From Streptococcus sp. NPS 308 (GTDB lineage: Bacteria > Bacillota > Bacilli > Lactobacillales > Streptococcaceae): 64,000 nucleotides of DNA. Under the pieces are notes generated by a model. It did no database searches. It had not been told where the DNA came from and saw only the letters and a program-made list of their open reading frames with translations. Positions 15,972 through 24,814 of the stretch are shown one piece after another. Position 1 is the stretch's first letter, and the number at the start of each line of letters is the position of its first letter. The translations under genes were made by a program, and so were the position numbers. Where the stretch lies: positions 1,860,729 through 1,924,728 of the forward strand of contig NZ_AP017652.1 in NCBI RefSeq assembly GCF_002355895.1, written 5' to 3'.

Positions 15972-17324
15972 TTATGCCTCCCTCTTTGAGATACTTGAAA
16001 ATTTATTGTATTCTTTTTGGAAAATCAATTCCACCGTTCCACGAGCTCCACTACGGTTTTTCTCGATGATAACCTCTACCTTGTTATTTGGAATTCCTTC
16101 CTCTTCTTCACCCGCACGATCATAGTAGTCTTCACGGTATAGAAAGGCTACGATATCCGCATCCTGCTCAATAGAACCCGATTCACGAATATCAGACAAG
16201 ACTGGTCTCTTATCTTGACGCTGTTCCACACCACGAGATAACTGACTGAGAGCAATGACTGGAACCTTTAGCTCCTTGGCTAAGATTTTTAACTGACGAG
16301 AAATTTCAGAGACTTCTTGTTGGCGATTCTCACGACCAGTCCCTGTGATAAGCTGTAGGTAGTCGATCAAAATCAAGCCTAGATTGCCTGTTTCTTGAGC
16401 CAATTTACGTGAGCGCGAACGAATTTCCGTGATTCGAATCCCTGGCGTATCATCAATATAGATACTCGCGTTGGCTAGATTCCCTTGAGCAATGGTATAT
16501 TTTTGCCACTCCTCATCGGTCAATTGACCAGTACGGATAGAATGAGACTCCACCAAACCTTCTGCCGCCAACATACGGTCTACTAGGCTTTCTGCACCCA
16601 TTTCCAGCGAAAAGATAGCAACCGTCTTGTCCAACTTAGTCCCGATGTTCTGCGCAATGTTCAAAGCAAAGGCCGTCTTACCAACCGCTGGTCGCGCCGC
16701 TAGGATAATCAGCTCCTCCTCGTGGAGACCTGTCGTCATATGGTCCAAATCACGATAGCCTGTAGCAATACCTGTGATATCCGTAGTTTGTTGTGACCGA
16801 ACTTCTAGGTTCCCAAAGTTGATATTCAGAATATCTCGAATATTCTTGAAACCACTACGATTGGCGTTTTCACTGACATCAATGAGTCCCTTTTCTGCTT
16901 GAGCGATGATTTCATCTGCAGGCTTAGAAGCTTCATAGGCTTGGTTGATAGACTCTGTCAACTTGGAAATCAAGCGACGTAGCATAGCCTTTTCTGCAAC
17001 AATTTTAGCATAATACTCCGCATTAGCTGAAGTTGGTACAGAGTTGACAATTTCAACAAGATAGGACAAGCCACCAATGTTTTGCAAATCGCCTTGGCTA
17101 TCCAAAATCGTCCGAACTGTTGTCGCATCTATCGCTTCTCCACGATCCGACAAGTCTACCATCGCTTGGAAAATCAACCGATGAGCATACTTAAAGAAGT
17201 CACGAGAATCAATGTATTCTCGGACAAAAACGAGCTTACTCTCATCTATAAAAATAGCCCCCAGAACAGATTGTTCTGCTAAAATATCCTGAGGTTGAAC
17301 TCGCAGTTCCTCTACTTCTGCCAT
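15972..17324 (-). CDS. dnaB: Replicative DNA helicase DnaB
   Basis: A 450-residue hexameric 5'-3' helicase at the replication fork (called DnaC in Bacillus). The N-terminal primase-interacting domain (about 1-110; QPQDILAEQSVLGAIF) is joined by a linker to a RecA-like ATPase. Walker A is ARPAVGKTAFALN, Walker B LILIDYLQLI, with an Arg-finger region KNRSGARGTVEL near the C terminus. Full length and intact. It lies 43 bp after rplI and one base before the Veg-family gene; rplI and gdpP precede it as in other streptococci. Confidence 0.96.
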   Translation of the reverse strand: MAEVEELRVQPQDILAEQSVLGAIFIDESKLVFVREYIDSRDFFKYAHRLIFQAMVDLSDRGEAIDATTVRTILDSQGDLQNIGGLSYLVEIVNSVPTSANAEYYAKIVAEKAMLRRLISKLTESINQAYEASKPADEIIAQAEKGLIDVSENANRSGFKNIRDILNINFGNLEVRSQQTTDITGIATGYRDLDHMTTGLHEEELIILAARPAVGKTAFALNIAQNIGTKLDKTVAIFSLEMGAESLVDRMLAAEGLVESHSIRTGQLTDEEWQKYTIAQGNLANASIYIDDTPGIRITEIRSRSRKLAQETGNLGLILIDYLQLITGTGRENRQQEVSEISRQLKILAKELKVPVIALSQLSRGVEQRQDKRPVLSDIRESGSIEQDADIVAFLYREDYYDRAGEEEEGIPNNKVEVIIEKNRSGARGTVELIFQKEYNKFSSISKREA

Positions 17325-17367
17325 CCGACTTTCCTTCCTTTTACAATCTTGTCAAGAAGTTGTAAAC

Positions 17368-17820
17368 TTAACCTTCTTTTACACGAAGATTGATGACACT
17401 TGTAACATCTTGATAGATCTTCACTGGTACATCAATCAAACCTACTGCTCGAATTGGTGCTTGCACTTGAATATTGCGTTTGTCAATCTTGATACCAAAT
17501 TGCTTTTGCAATTCTTCTGCAATCTTCTTGTTGGTGATGGACCCAAATGTACGGCCATCTGGTCCAACCTTTTCAACAAACTCTACAACTGTTTCTTCTG
17601 CCTCAAGCTTAGCCTTGATGGCTTTTGCTTCAGCAATCATTTCAGCATGAGCCTTTTCTTCTGATTTTTGTTTTCCACGCAACTCACCCACTGCTTGAGC
17701 AGTTGCTTCCTTGGCCAAATTCTTTTTAATCAGGAAGTTTTGAGCGTAGCCAGTTGGTACTTCCTTAATTTCGCCTTTCTTCCCTTTTCCTTTAACATCT
17801 GCTAAAAAGATTACTTTCAT
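17368..17820 (-). CDS. rplI: 50S ribosomal protein L9
   Basis: A 150-residue two-domain ribosomal protein: the N-terminal rRNA-binding domain ([20 protein letters not shown]), a long connecting helix and a C-terminal domain ([20 protein letters not shown]). Its ATG overlaps the gdpP stop by 4 bp (ATGA), so translation is probably coupled to the c-di-AMP phosphodiesterase gene. Confidence 0.96.
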   Translation of the reverse strand: MKVIFLADVKGKGKKGEIKEVPTGYAQNFLIKKNLAKEATAQAVGELRGKQKSEEKAHAEMIAEAKAIKAKLEAEETVVEFVEKVGPDGRTFGSITNKKIAEELQKQFGIKIDKRNIQVQAPIRAVGLIDVPVKIYQDVTSVINLRVKEG

Positions 17821-19790
17821 TCTTCTTTCTCCTTTTCCTTTAGTTCTTCCAAGATTAGTTGAGTCAATTTTTCTCCTGCTTCCGACAAACTCATATCCTC
17901 GATTTGCGCGGCAGCTAGATTAAAGTGACCTCCACCACCCAACTCTTCCATAATGCGTTGCACATTGATTTTACTACGACTTCGAGCCGAGATAGAGATA
18001 AATCCTTGTGTATTTTTTGCTAGAACGAAGCTGGCTTCAATACCAGACATAGCCAACATAGCATCGGCAGCTTTACTGATAACAACTGTGTCATAAGACA
18101 TTGAGTCCTTAGCTTGGGCAATCAAGATATCTGAACCTAACTTACGACCTTGTAAAATGAGTTCATTTACCTCACGGTACTCTTCAAAATCTGTCGCAGC
18201 AATCTCCTGGATAGCAATACTGTCACTTCCCCGTGTTCTCAGATAGCTAGCCACATCAAAGGTTCGGCTCGTCACGCGAGATGTGAAATTCTTGGTATCC
18301 AGCATCATACCAGCCATCAAAACACTGGCCTGCATACGACTCAAACGATTTTTCTTAGAATTTTGGAACTGAATCAATTCTGTGACCAACTCACTGGCAC
18401 TACTTGCCCCACTTTCAATATAGGTGATGACTGCATTCTCAGGGAAATCCTGATCACGTCGATGATGGTCAATGACAATGGTTTGCGTGAATAGATCATA
18501 AAAACCTTTGGACAAGGTCAAAGCTGTCTTCGAATGATCTACTAGAATCAACAAAGAGCGCTTTGTAACTAGCCTCATCGCATCAGACAGAGGCAAGAGC
18601 TTGGTGACACCCTCTTTTTCCAAGAAGTTGATAGCCCGCTCGATATCTGGCGACATTTGATCTGCATCGTAGACTGCATAACTGTCTTCTGTAATATTGC
18701 TCGCAAACAATTGCATACCAACCGCTGAGCCCAAAGCATCCATATCTAGATTCTTGTGACCAACTACAAAGACTTGATCTACACTTCGAATTTTATCTGA
18801 AATAGCTGTCATCATGGCTCTAGTACGTGTTCTTGTTCTCTTAACAGAGGCTGCGGAACCACCACCAAAATAGACTGGGTTCTTGGTTTCATCATTTTCC
18901 TTGACAACTACCTGGTCACCACCACGAACCTCGGCTAGGTTCAAGTTTAGGAGAGCAACTTTTCCTATCTCATCATGATTTCCATCACCATAAGAAAATC
19001 CCATACTTAAAGTCAAGGGCAATTGTCTCTGTTTCGACTCTTCGCGGAAAACATCAATGACAGAGAACTTATCATTCATCAATTCCTCAAGCACGGTATA
19101 ATCAGTAAATAGATAAAACCGATCCATCCCCACTCGCCGAGAAAACATGGCATACTTCTCCGCAAACTCCGATACAAAGTTGGCCACAAAACTATTGATA
19201 TGACTGATATCCGAATCCGAAGTTGCATCTTCTAGATCATCGTAGTTATCGACCGAGATGACCCCAATCACTGGTCGACTCGTTACCAATTCAACAGTTG
19301 CTTCATATTCCCCTGAAACGTCAAAGAAATACAGGACACCCGAAGCCTTGTCCATATGAACGGCATAGCGTGTTTCCCCCAAGGTAGCGTAAGAACCTGG
19401 GTTCCCCACCGAAGCTTTGATGATGGTTTGAATCAATTCAACATCAATTTCGCCTTCTTCAGTAGTCAAAATCAACTCAGCATAAGGATTAAACCATTCC
19501 ACTTCGCCAGTAGATAGGTCTAATTTCAGAACACCAACCGGCATTTGTTCGAGCAGCGTGTTTAAACTATCTTCGGCTTGGTGATTTACATATTGGATTT
19601 GTTCAATTTCGCTCTTTTCATACTGTTTTTTTTGCCAGACAAATAAAAGCAGATAAAGAAGTACAAATAAAAACAAGACACTGATTGTTACAACATTATT
19701 TTGTGAAAAAATAATCAGCATTGTTAAGGTTCCGAAAGTTGCAAGCCCTAGTAGAATCGCAGAATTCGGAGTTAAATTATTTTTTTTCAT
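17817..19790 (-). CDS. gdpP: Cyclic-di-AMP phosphodiesterase GdpP (Pde1)
   Basis: A 657-residue membrane enzyme that hydrolyses c-di-AMP to pApA. It has two N-terminal membrane segments (about 10-50), a PAS-like domain (about 70-150), a degenerate GGDEF domain (about 165-300) and a DHH/DHHA1 catalytic unit (about 340-645). The DHH metal motifs are visible as [22 protein letters not shown] and [11 protein letters not shown], with [13 protein letters not shown] at the end. An ATG at 19808 lies only 2 nt from a TATAAT box and cannot be within the transcript. I therefore start at 19790, which has AAGAGG upstream and gives the usual family length. Confidence 0.94.
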   Translation of the reverse strand: MKKNNLTPNSAILLGLATFGTLTMLIIFSQNNVVTISVLFLFVLLYLLLFVWQKKQYEKSEIEQIQYVNHQAEDSLNTLLEQMPVGVLKLDLSTGEVEWFNPYAELILTTEEGEIDVELIQTIIKASVGNPGSYATLGETRYAVHMDKASGVLYFFDVSGEYEATVELVTSRPVIGVISVDNYDDLEDATSDSDISHINSFVANFVSEFAEKYAMFSRRVGMDRFYLFTDYTVLEELMNDKFSVIDVFREESKQRQLPLTLSMGFSYGDGNHDEIGKVALLNLNLAEVRGGDQVVVKENDETKNPVYFGGGSAASVKRTRTRTRAMMTAISDKIRSVDQVFVVGHKNLDMDALGSAVGMQLFASNITEDSYAVYDADQMSPDIERAINFLEKEGVTKLLPLSDAMRLVTKRSLLILVDHSKTALTLSKGFYDLFTQTIVIDHHRRDQDFPENAVITYIESGASSASELVTELIQFQNSKKNRLSRMQASVLMAGMMLDTKNFTSRVTSRTFDVASYLRTRGSDSIAIQEIAATDFEEYREVNELILQGRKLGSDILIAQAKDSMSYDTVVISKAADAMLAMSGIEASFVLAKNTQGFISISARSRSKINVQRIMEELGGGGHFNLAAAQIEDMSLSEAGEKLTQLILEELKEKEKEE

Positions 19791-19809
19791 TCTAAACCTC
19801 TTGCGCATT

Positions 19810-19815
19810 ATTATA
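19810..19815 (-). promoter_or_regulatory. -10 box of the gdpP promoter
   Basis: The minus strand reads TGTGATATAAT, an extended -10 (TGA followed by a perfect TATAAT) 20 nt before the chosen gdpP start. No good -35 is seen. It fixes the gdpP start downstream of 19808. Confidence 0.7.
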
Positions 19816-19894
19816 TCACAAATGCCCTTAAAAAGCGACCTTTAAAGAGAAAGCACTGCTTTTATTATAGTAAGATGCTCTTAAAGAAACCATA

Positions 19895-19931
19895 CATAAA
19901 AAAGGAGAGCAAATGCCTCGCTCTCCTTTTT
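19895..19931 (-). terminator. Terminator at the end of the LysR-ACAD-MBL-FabK-like operon
   Basis: The minus-strand stem AAAAGGAGAGC / GCTCTCCTTTT with a 9-nt loop continues into TTTTATG. It lies 35 bp after the FabK-like stop codon and separates the accessory locus from gdpP. Confidence 0.85.
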
Positions 19932-19965
19932 CCACATCAGTGCAGAATCTTCCGCCTAGATTACA

Positions 19966-20904
19966 TTATTCACCTAATTCTAGTCGAATATCTTGTAGGC
20001 GCTCTTGCGCCTGTTTCACAATTGATTCTAAAATAGCCTTACATGGTTTGATGTCTTTCACCAAACCCGCAATTTGTCCGCTCATCATTGAACCATGAAC
20101 TGTATCACCTTCATAGACAGCCTTAGATAGAGAACCGATCGTAATTTCTTCCAGTTCCTCTCGATTTGTACCTTTCTGCTCTAATTCAATGTAATGATCC
20201 GTCATCTCATTGCGAATACAACGAACTGGCGCTCCCGCGATGCGACCTGTAACCGCAGTCGCTGTATCACTTGCCGCCAAAATAGCTTCTTTATAGGCAG
20301 GAGAAATTGGACATTCTTCTGAAGCAAGAAAAACTGTTCCCATTTGAACTCCTTGTGCACCTAGGGCAATCGCAGCAGCAAGTCCACGACCATCTGCCAC
20401 ACCTCCTGCAGCAATGACTGGAATCGTTACCGCATCAACGATTTGTGGGATAAGAGCCATTGTATTGGTCTCTCCAATATGGCCACCAGCTTCTGAACCT
20501 TCAGCGATTACAGCATCAACTCCCAATTCTTGCATCTTTTGAGCATGCTTGACACTGGCAATAACTGGAATAACCTTGATTCCTGCTTCTTTCAAGTAAG
20601 GCATAATATGCTTAGGAGTTCCTGCACCTGTAGTTACCACTGGAACCTTTTCTTCGATGATAACAGTCACAATATCCTTGATATTTTTCATCATCAACAT
20701 GATGTTGACACCAAAAGGCTTATCTGTCAACTTTCTCAGTTCACGAATTTCTTCACGCAACTGTTCTCCGGTCATACCACCCGAAGCGATAATTCCCAGA
20801 CCTCCAGCCTCAGAAACAGCTGCTGCTAGTTGATAGTGCGAGATTTGAGCCATAGCCCCTTGGAAAATTGGATATTGAATCTGTAAAAGTTTTGTAATTG
20901 ACAT
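19966..20904 (-). CDS. FabK-like FMN-dependent enoyl reductase / nitronate monooxygenase family protein
   Basis: A 312-residue TIM-barrel flavoprotein. N-terminal LLQIQYPIFQGAMA, PFGVNIML and VVTTGAGTP, the loop EGSEAGGHIGETNTM with the His corresponding to the FabK catalytic-site His, IPVIAAGGVADG for FMN phosphate, and GGVQMGT-like AQGVQMGTVFLAS all match FabK and 2-nitropropane dioxygenase relatives. The essential streptococcal fabK normally sits in the fab cluster, so this would be a second copy. In this locus it may reduce or modify an enoyl or unsaturated acyl thioester, but nitronate oxidation cannot be excluded. Start ATG 20904 with AAAGGAGG; a longer frame to 20979 lacks support. Last gene of its operon. 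Confidence 0.8.
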   Translation of the reverse strand: MSITKLLQIQYPIFQGAMAQISHYQLAAAVSEAGGLGIIASGGMTGEQLREEIRELRKLTDKPFGVNIMLMMKNIKDIVTVIIEEKVPVVTTGAGTPKHIMPYLKEAGIKVIPVIASVKHAQKMQELGVDAVIAEGSEAGGHIGETNTMALIPQIVDAVTIPVIAAGGVADGRGLAAAIALGAQGVQMGTVFLASEECPISPAYKEAILAASDTATAVTGRIAGAPVRCIRNEMTDHYIELEQKGTNREELEEITIGSLSKAVYEGDTVHGSMMSGQIAGLVKDIKPCKAILESIVKQAQERLQDIRLELGE

Positions 20905-21010
20905 ATGAGTCCTCCTTTTATTTTCTGTTGATTCTTGTTGGCAAATGGATGCATGATTCACCAATATCCCCGTCAACAAGAAAATGTTACATTTGTCTCC
21001 TCATATTCTG

Positions 21011-21928
21011 CTATCCTAAAAAGTCTGGCTTACGATCCTGCTGATCTGTAAAAGGAATAAGTGGGGGGCGAGAACGTAGAACATAATCTACAAATTCCTT
21101 CCCATCCTTGTCAAACTCTACCACCGCGAAAAATTGATCATGGTAAAAGAAAAACTTATAATGATTCTCAAAAGCCTGACGCAACCACTTCTCTTTGGCT
21201 AAAATTGATTTCATAGGATAATCATCAACTGCTGGAACCCAGAGAGGATTTCGATGAACATGTGATAACATCAAGTCCCCCATATGGATCATCGTATCTT
21301 TCCCCTGTTTGAGCAAGATAATACTGTGGCCATTGCTGTGACCACTTGTATGAATCATTTGGATTTCTGGAATGACATTGATATACTCTGAGAAAGTCGT
21401 CACCTGATCTTGAATCGGTTCCCAATTTTCTCTTAAATAAGTTCCCCGCGTTCGATTATTAGGGTTTCTCATCTCATACCATTCGACATCATTCACAATA
21501 ATCTTGGCGTTTGGATACTTGGAAACCAGCTTCCCTTGATCATTCACATACGTCAAGCCACCAGAATGGTCATGGTGCATATGTGTCATCAGAACGACGT
21601 CAATGTCTTCAGGCGATAGTCCTAAAAGAGCTAAACTTTCTTCTACCCGACTTTCAGACAAGATTCCTAAGTTGCGCCTTTGTTTATCGGATAATTTTGC
21701 TGTATCAAAACTTGCATCTATCAAGTAATTTTTACCCTTGTACTGGATCAAAATAGGATCCGTCAACTCCGCCATCATATTAGCATCATTTGTTGGGTAG
21801 TAACGAGACCACACAACTTTCGGAACCGGACCAAAAAGAGTCCCTGCATCCGTCAATTTATCGGCTCCACGTAGCCATGTCAGTTTCATATCATGAAATT
21901 GATATTCCTGTAAGGTGAGTTCTGCCAT
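21011..21928 (-). CDS. Metallo-beta-lactamase-fold hydrolase, YtnP/AHL-lactonase-like
   Basis: A 305-residue MBL-fold hydrolase. The HxHxDH metal motif is complete (THMHHDHSGG), followed by a metal His in TSGHSNGHSIILL, Asp in MIHMGDLMLSHVH and a late His in FFFYHDQFFA. The overall pattern resembles the YtnP/AiiA lactonase group rather than glyoxalase II. The substrate is unknown; in this locus a lactone or thioester intermediate is plausible. It begins 3 bp after the stop of the acyl-CoA-dehydrogenase-like gene and precedes the FabK-like gene by about 100 bp. Confidence 0.78.
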   Translation of the reverse strand: MAELTLQEYQFHDMKLTWLRGADKLTDAGTLFGPVPKVVWSRYYPTNDANMMAELTDPILIQYKGKNYLIDASFDTAKLSDKQRRNLGILSESRVEESLALLGLSPEDIDVVLMTHMHHDHSGGLTYVNDQGKLVSKYPNAKIIVNDVEWYEMRNPNNRTRGTYLRENWEPIQDQVTTFSEYINVIPEIQMIHTSGHSNGHSIILLKQGKDTMIHMGDLMLSHVHRNPLWVPAVDDYPMKSILAKEKWLRQAFENHYKFFFYHDQFFAVVEFDKDGKEFVDYVLRSRPPLIPFTDQQDRKPDFLG

Positions 21929-21931
21929 GCT

Positions 21932-23044
21932 TTACTCCTTTATCCATTGGGCTGCTATTCTTTTACGAATCGAATCCCCAGATTTTCCATAGATTTCAAT
22001 CGTTTTGGCATCCTTTAGATAACGGTCTATGGGGATGTCATCCAAGGTTTGAAGAGGTCCAATTAATCTAATAATTTCCTCAGAAATCTCAATTGCTACT
22101 TTTGTCGTATAAAGTTTTATCTGAGATACAAAGAGAGAATCCGCCTTCATCCTGTCCTTGTAGGAAGCAAAGTAAGATTCAGCCGCACACAGCTTAGTAT
22201 ACAAGTCTACAAATTGATTCTGATAGACTGTCGCATCGATTAATCGTTTCCCAAATCCTCTTTTGACCTTTACAAAAGCCAGACCTTTTTCAAAAGCTCC
22301 CTCAGAGATACCAATAGAGATTGCGCTTAATCCTAGCTGTAATTTTTTGATAATATCATTTAACTGAGTTTCCCCATTTAAGGTCAATCCAAGCAGACTA
22401 TCTTCTGGCAATATGACCCGATCAAAAGTTACCGAATTCACAGGTAAACCCTGTAAACCAGGTTTTGCTATATCATCTCCAAAAGCAACCCCCGGTCGAG
22501 TCGTATCAACAATGAAAAATCCATATCCATCTTCTCCGTTAGTTTCCTCAACCTTGGCTAAGATTAACAAAATATCTGTATAGCGGCAATTTGATACAAT
22601 TGACTTCTTCCCAGTTAAAGACCAACCTGCCTCTGTTTTCCTTGCGGTTGTTGCAATAACCTCCAAGCTTTCCATCAATTTCCCTTCAGAAAATCCCAAG
22701 CCAGCTAAGATTTCTCCCCTCACTAATGGTTCTACATAACGCGATTTTTGTTCCTGACTCCCATATTGTAAAATAGGATAGATACCATAACATGCCTGAG
22801 TTAGTAGAACAGCAGAAAAAGCAGGAAAATCTTTTGAAATCAAGCGAATAAAGGTCAAAAACTCGGTTCTCAAAACAGAATCTTGACTATCTAAAAGCAA
22901 GGAAAAGATATCAAATTGCTCAATAAACTGATAAAGCAATTCTCTAGGGAACTGTTGTTCATCCTCACGAGACTTAAAATAGTCCCGAATCAACACTTTC
23001 ACGTCTGCCTTCAATTCTCGCGCCAGCACGTCATTATAGGTCAT
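21932..23044 (-). CDS. Acyl-CoA-dehydrogenase-like flavoprotein lacking the canonical catalytic Glu
   Basis: A 370-residue protein with the acyl-CoA dehydrogenase fold. It has a helical N-terminal domain, a middle beta domain (LTGKKSIVSNCRYTDILLILAKV; FFIVDTTRPGVAFGD) and a C-terminal helical domain with VKRGFGKRLIDATVYQ, the FAD-binding R-FG segment. Where most members have YEGT, with Glu as catalytic base, this one reads EIYGKSGDSIR. The alternative Glu of isovaleryl-CoA dehydrogenase also seems to be Lys (IIKKLQLG). Ordinary alpha,beta-dehydrogenation is therefore doubtful. Start ATG 23044 with GAGGTG 6 nt upstream; an in-frame GTG at 23053 overlaps the ribosome site. It lies 15 bp after the LysR gene. 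Confidence 0.78.
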   Translation of the reverse strand: MTYNDVLARELKADVKVLIRDYFKSREDEQQFPRELLYQFIEQFDIFSLLLDSQDSVLRTEFLTFIRLISKDFPAFSAVLLTQACYGIYPILQYGSQEQKSRYVEPLVRGEILAGLGFSEGKLMESLEVIATTARKTEAGWSLTGKKSIVSNCRYTDILLILAKVEETNGEDGYGFFIVDTTRPGVAFGDDIAKPGLQGLPVNSVTFDRVILPEDSLLGLTLNGETQLNDIIKKLQLGLSAISIGISEGAFEKGLAFVKVKRGFGKRLIDATVYQNQFVDLYTKLCAAESYFASYKDRMKADSLFVSQIKLYTTKVAIEISEEIIRLIGPLQTLDDIPIDRYLKDAKTIEIYGKSGDSIRKRIAAQWIKE

Positions 23045-23059
23045 CGCATTCACCTCATC

Positions 23060-23968
23060 TTAGTTGTCAGAAAACGGTTGGTAATAATCTTTCAACAATT
23101 CTTCATACACATAAGACTCTACTTCATTGTAGGAGTTTTTATAGGGTCTACAAAACCAAATATTAAATGGAATCGGATCCTTGAATCTAACCGCCTTAAA
23201 ACGACTCTTATCCACAAAATATTCAACCGGCCTTGGCAAAAGGGCAATCAAATCTGTCTGATGAGTTGATTCAACTAGGAAGTCCCAAGTAGAGGAAAGA
23301 TAAGCAAATTTAGCCTCTATTCGTTGTGAACGAAGTTTTTCTGTCACTAAATCATAAGTCGTAAATGTTTTGTTGAAGGTTGCCAATTCATAACTAGCAA
23401 TATCAGACCATTCCAACAAGCTTTTCTGAGCCAGCGGATGATCCTTATCCATATAAGCAACGTATTCATCCAATTGAATGATATGTTGTTCATATTTTTT
23501 AGCATCCAGGCTCGTAGGCTCTATCAGAATAGAGAGATTCAAATCTCCATCAACCATTTTTTGACGAATTTCCTTCCCTCCACCTTCCGTAACCTGGATA
23601 TGGATATGAGGATTATTTTTCAGAAAATGAGGCAAAGCACTAGCAAAGTAAACTCGTAAAATCAAGGACGGAATACCAAGATTAATGGTGCCTTTTTGCT
23701 TTTGAGCTTCTATATGGATCATGGAAAGCATTTCTTCATGTCGATTCACAATCTCGGTCGCATAACGATAAATTTTGCGTCCCGCCTCTGTTAAACTTTC
23801 TAACCTTCCATTCTTGCGATTGAATAATTGAACCCCTTCAGCTGCTTCAAAATTTGTCACGAACTGACTCAAGGCTGATTGACTAATGTGAATCTTCTTT
23901 GCAGCAATGGAAAGGTTGCATCCGCATTCTATGATATTGATGAAATAGTTCATTTGGATAATATCCAC
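23060..23968 (-). CDS. LysR-family transcriptional regulator of the acyl-CoA locus
   Basis: A 302-residue regulator. The N-terminal winged helix-turn-helix (about 1-60; NLSIAAKKIHISQSALSQFV, then a wing ending in TEAGR) is followed by a linker helix and a type-2 periplasmic-binding-like effector domain (about 90-295; GTINLGIPSLIL). It is first gene of a unit with the ACAD-like, MBL and FabK-like genes and stands beside the CoA-transferase operon, all on one strand. Two matching dyads in front of the neighbouring operons are its most likely binding sites. The effector is unknown; an acyl-CoA or short-chain acid would fit. Confidence 0.86.
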   Translation of the reverse strand: MDIIQMNYFINIIECGCNLSIAAKKIHISQSALSQFVTNFEAAEGVQLFNRKNGRLESLTEAGRKIYRYATEIVNRHEEMLSMIHIEAQKQKGTINLGIPSLILRVYFASALPHFLKNNPHIHIQVTEGGGKEIRQKMVDGDLNLSILIEPTSLDAKKYEQHIIQLDEYVAYMDKDHPLAQKSLLEWSDIASYELATFNKTFTTYDLVTEKLRSQRIEAKFAYLSSTWDFLVESTHQTDLIALLPRPVEYFVDKSRFKAVRFKDPIPFNIWFCRPYKNSYNEVESYVYEELLKDYYQPFSDN

Positions 23969-24011
23969 TTACCCATCACCTAGCTTTCCTTCACTATTTT
24001 AGCAAGTCAAT

Positions 24012-24044
24012 TAGACAACTATTCTAGTGTTTGATAGTTGTCTA
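24012..24044 (-). repeat. Perfect 11-bp inverted repeat in front of the LysR gene
   Basis: The arms TAGACAACTAT and ATAGTTGTCTA are separated by 11 bp, 44 bp before the LysR start codon. There is no following T run on either strand, so it is more likely an operator or an mRNA leader hairpin than a terminator. Confidence 0.7.
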
Positions 24045-24055
24045 CTGACTTTTTA

Positions 24056-24072
24056 TCGAAATAACATTTCGA
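24056..24072. repeat. Small dyad TCGAAAT-AAC-ATTTCGA upstream of the LysR gene
   Basis: A perfect 7-bp inverted repeat with a 3-bp centre, between the cre-like site and the longer inverted repeat. It is a possible operator with no known owner. Confidence 0.5.
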
Positions 24073-24094
24073 ATACTTCATTTTAACGTTGTAT

Positions 24095-24108
24095 ATAAAG
24101 CGCTTACA
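24095..24108 (-). promoter_or_regulatory. cre-like (CcpA) site in front of the LysR operon
   Basis: The minus strand reads TGTAAGCGCTTTAT, one mismatch from the cre consensus TGWAARCGYTWNCW. A -10-like TATGAT/TATAAA lies about 20 bp upstream on the same strand, so a bound CcpA would sit at or just after the start of transcription. Confidence 0.6.
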
Positions 24109-24162
24109 ATATTATCTAGTTTATATCATAACACACTAAGTAGAAAATAGCTCTTTTTTTGC

Positions 24163-24813
24163 TTAAATCGGCATTGTTTTTAGGTCTTCTGAGACAATGA
24201 CTTCCCCAGCTGTTTTTTCAAGAACTTCTTCTAATGTCACACCAGGAGCCAGCTCTTTCAACAGGAATTTACCATCTTTGAATCCAAAAACAGCTAATTC
24301 TGTGATGACAAGATCCAATACTCCTTTAGCTGATAGCGGTAATGTGCACTCTTTCAATAATTTAGATTCACCACCTGTAGTATGTTGGATCGCTGCAATT
24401 ACACGCTTAGCACCTACCAATAAGTCCATTGCACCACCCATACCAGGAGCAAATTTCCCTGGGATAATCCAGTTGGCAATGCTTCCATCTTGACTTACTT
24501 CAAGAGCTCCAAGAACAGTTGCATCCACGTGTCCACCACGAATAATGGCAAAGGAAGTTTGTAGATCAAACAAGGCTGCTCCGGGCAACAATGTGATAGG
24601 AGCTCCACCTGAGTTCGCTAAATTGGCATTATAGTTGTCCTTGGTTGGTGTTTCTCCAAATCGAAGGGCGCCATTTTCTGCCTGCAAAATAACATTTACA
24701 CCTTCAGGGATGTAATCAGCAGAGGCGTTTGGAATCCCAAATCCAAGATTGACCACATCTCCATCTTTAAATTCAAGCGCTACACGTCTTGCGATAATTT
24801 CTTTTGCTTTCAT
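24163..24813 (-). CDS. atoA: CoA transferase subunit B (AtoA/ScoB family)
   Basis: A 216-residue beta subunit of a class I CoA transferase (acetate/acetoacetate/butyrate type). The catalytic Glu is in LQAENGALRFG, the position where the family has SENG. The surrounding GFGIPNASADYI, GGHVDATVLGALEVS and PGMGGAMDLLVGAKRV are typical. With the subunit A encoded one base upstream it would move CoA between a short-chain acid and acetyl-CoA or another acyl-CoA. It is the last gene of the crotonase-CoA transferase operon, and no clear terminator follows. Confidence 0.92.
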   Translation of the reverse strand: MKAKEIIARRVALEFKDGDVVNLGFGIPNASADYIPEGVNVILQAENGALRFGETPTKDNYNANLANSGGAPITLLPGAALFDLQTSFAIIRGGHVDATVLGALEVSQDGSIANWIIPGKFAPGMGGAMDLLVGAKRVIAAIQHTTGGESKLLKECTLPLSAKGVLDLVITELAVFGFKDGKFLLKELAPGVTLEEVLEKTAGEVIVSEDLKTMPI

Positions 24814-24814
24814 C

